From assembly GCA_023251135.1 (NCBI GenBank), contig JAHEZJ010000009.1, positions 79,697-143,696 on the forward strand: DNA of 64,000 nt, read 5' to 3'. Position numbers and translations under genes: made by a program. Each line of letters starts with the position of its first letter. Positions within the stretch are counted from its first letter, which is position 1. This DNA is from Flavobacterium sp. Lineage in GTDB: Bacteria > Bacteroidota > Bacteroidia > Flavobacteriales > Flavobacteriaceae. The notes beneath the pieces are model-generated. The model saw only the letters and a program-made list of their open reading frames with translations. It was not told where the DNA came from and searched no databases. Below, in pieces: positions 63,502-64,000 of this stretch.

Positions 63502-64000
63502 TTATTTTACAAGTACTTTGAATGATTTCTTGATATTGCCTGACTCAACAACTACAAGAACCATATTACTTTCGGTAGTTGAAGGTAATTGTATTTGTGT
63601 CTGAGCAGTAGACGATTTCACTGTTGTAATCAGTTGACCTGTCACAGAGTAAAGGCTTATTTGCATGTTTTCCAAATCGCCTTCTGGTAAATCAGCGTCT
63701 ACAGTAAGCATTTTTCCTGTCTCCACCGGATTTGGATACAATTTAACCTCAAGTGATTTTTGCGACTTAATTTTACTAGTACATGTTTGCAACACCTTAC
63801 CATCTTTAGTCGTCATTTTTACACTATAGTCGGCAGTTAGATCTAATTTATTTGCCAGATCGTCTCCTGCTGAAAAGTATTGGCCTGTACCAATTAACTG
63901 TCCATTTTTAAACCATTGGTAAGAAACAAATTCGTAACCTCCATTGGTTTGCGGATTGTTGTTTACGATAAGTACATTGTTGAATTTTTGGTGTACGATA
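63502..64000 (-). CDS. C-terminal part of a T9SS-secreted surface protein (5' end outside window)
   Basis: The frame stays open to the right edge; the ATG at 63816 is internal, not the start. About 166 residues are visible. NGGYEFVSYQWFKNGQLIGT and LDLTADYSVKMTTKDGK belong to an Ig-like or adhesin module. The last 80 residues form a type IX secretion sorting domain: VKLYPNPVETGKMLTVD, then ISLYSVTGQLITTVKSS and VVVESGNIKKSFKVLVK. The protein is therefore exported across the outer membrane and attached to the surface or released. Its function lies in the part that is cut off. The barrel-protein gene follows. Confidence 0.85.
   Translation of the reverse strand, partial: IVHQKFNNVLIVNNNPQTNGGYEFVSYQWFKNGQLIGTGQYFSAGDDLANKLDLTADYSVKMTTKDGKVLQTCTSKIKSQKSLEVKLYPNPVETGKMLTVDADLPEGDLENMQISLYSVTGQLITTVKSSTAQTQIQLPSTTESNMVLVVVESGNIKKSFKVLVK

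Noticed and set aside
63502-63816. Complete 104-residue protein starting at ATG 63816
   Set aside because: The frame is open upstream to the window edge with matching domain sequence, so the ATG is internal.

Overview
The window reads as a chromosomal segment of a Bacteroidota bacterium, most likely Flavobacterium or a close relative. Evidence: low GC, the Bacteroidota -7 promoter element TAnnTTTG before several genes (a TTG box 19 bases upstream in the best case), TonB receptors with an N-terminal carboxypeptidase-regulatory-like domain, a type IX secretion C-terminal domain, a DUF6443/RHS protein, DUF5690 and DUF3667 proteins, and period-7 intergenic repeats. No tRNA, rRNA, CRISPR array or complete insertion sequence was seen.

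Layout. 1-4.4 kb: tail of a DUF5977-like protein, a large RHS protein with a variable C-terminus, and a small membrane protein one base behind it (candidate immunity protein). 4.7-14 kb: a DUF3667 membrane protein, then a sigma-54-type response regulator/kinase pair divergent from an ABC ATPase plus two tandem paralogous FtsX/MacB-like permeases. 14.2-20.4 kb: a polysaccharide deacetylase lipoprotein, a membrane kinase/LuxR-type regulator pair, and a soluble PAS kinase with a DUF1508 protein. The promoters ahead of the two signalling units carry the same 18-bp palindrome at exactly the same distance from the same -7 box. 21-30.5 kb: a probable phosphonate locus (TonB receptor, DUF5690 transporter, TIGR03364-type FAD oxidoreductase, phosphonatase-like hydrolase, secreted alkaline-phosphatase-superfamily protein broken by a one-base frameshift, XRE-cupin regulator).

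31.4-47.8 kb: an iron locus. A PepSY membrane reductase-like protein and a siderophore TonB receptor are followed by a long minus-strand gene series running nitroreductase, PLP decarboxylase, IucA/IucC-acetyltransferase fusion, lysine/ornithine N-hydroxylase, second IucA/IucC synthetase, MATE exporter, acyl carrier protein and AMP-dependent ligase. Together these could make, export and re-import a hydroxamate siderophore. The PepSY gene, the receptor and the biosynthetic series share a candidate iron operator containing CTTATTTAGA.

48.3-54.3 kb: a heavy-metal RND efflux operon in which the inner-membrane pump and a TolC-like channel are one reading frame, followed by the adaptor. 54.4-61 kb: an Oar-like TonB receptor, an HAMP kinase with OmpR-type regulator, and a bestrophin-family channel. 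61.2-64 kb: a small membrane protein and a lipoprotein of unknown function, an outer-membrane beta-barrel protein, and the C-terminal part of a T9SS-secreted protein cut by the window end.

The intergenic DNA is rich in repeats: heptamer arrays, GCTCC-N3-GGAGC-type hairpins, a 245-bp element with 21-bp inverted ends, and a 280-bp-period tandem duplication. All functional calls come from reading motifs by eye; no database search was run.
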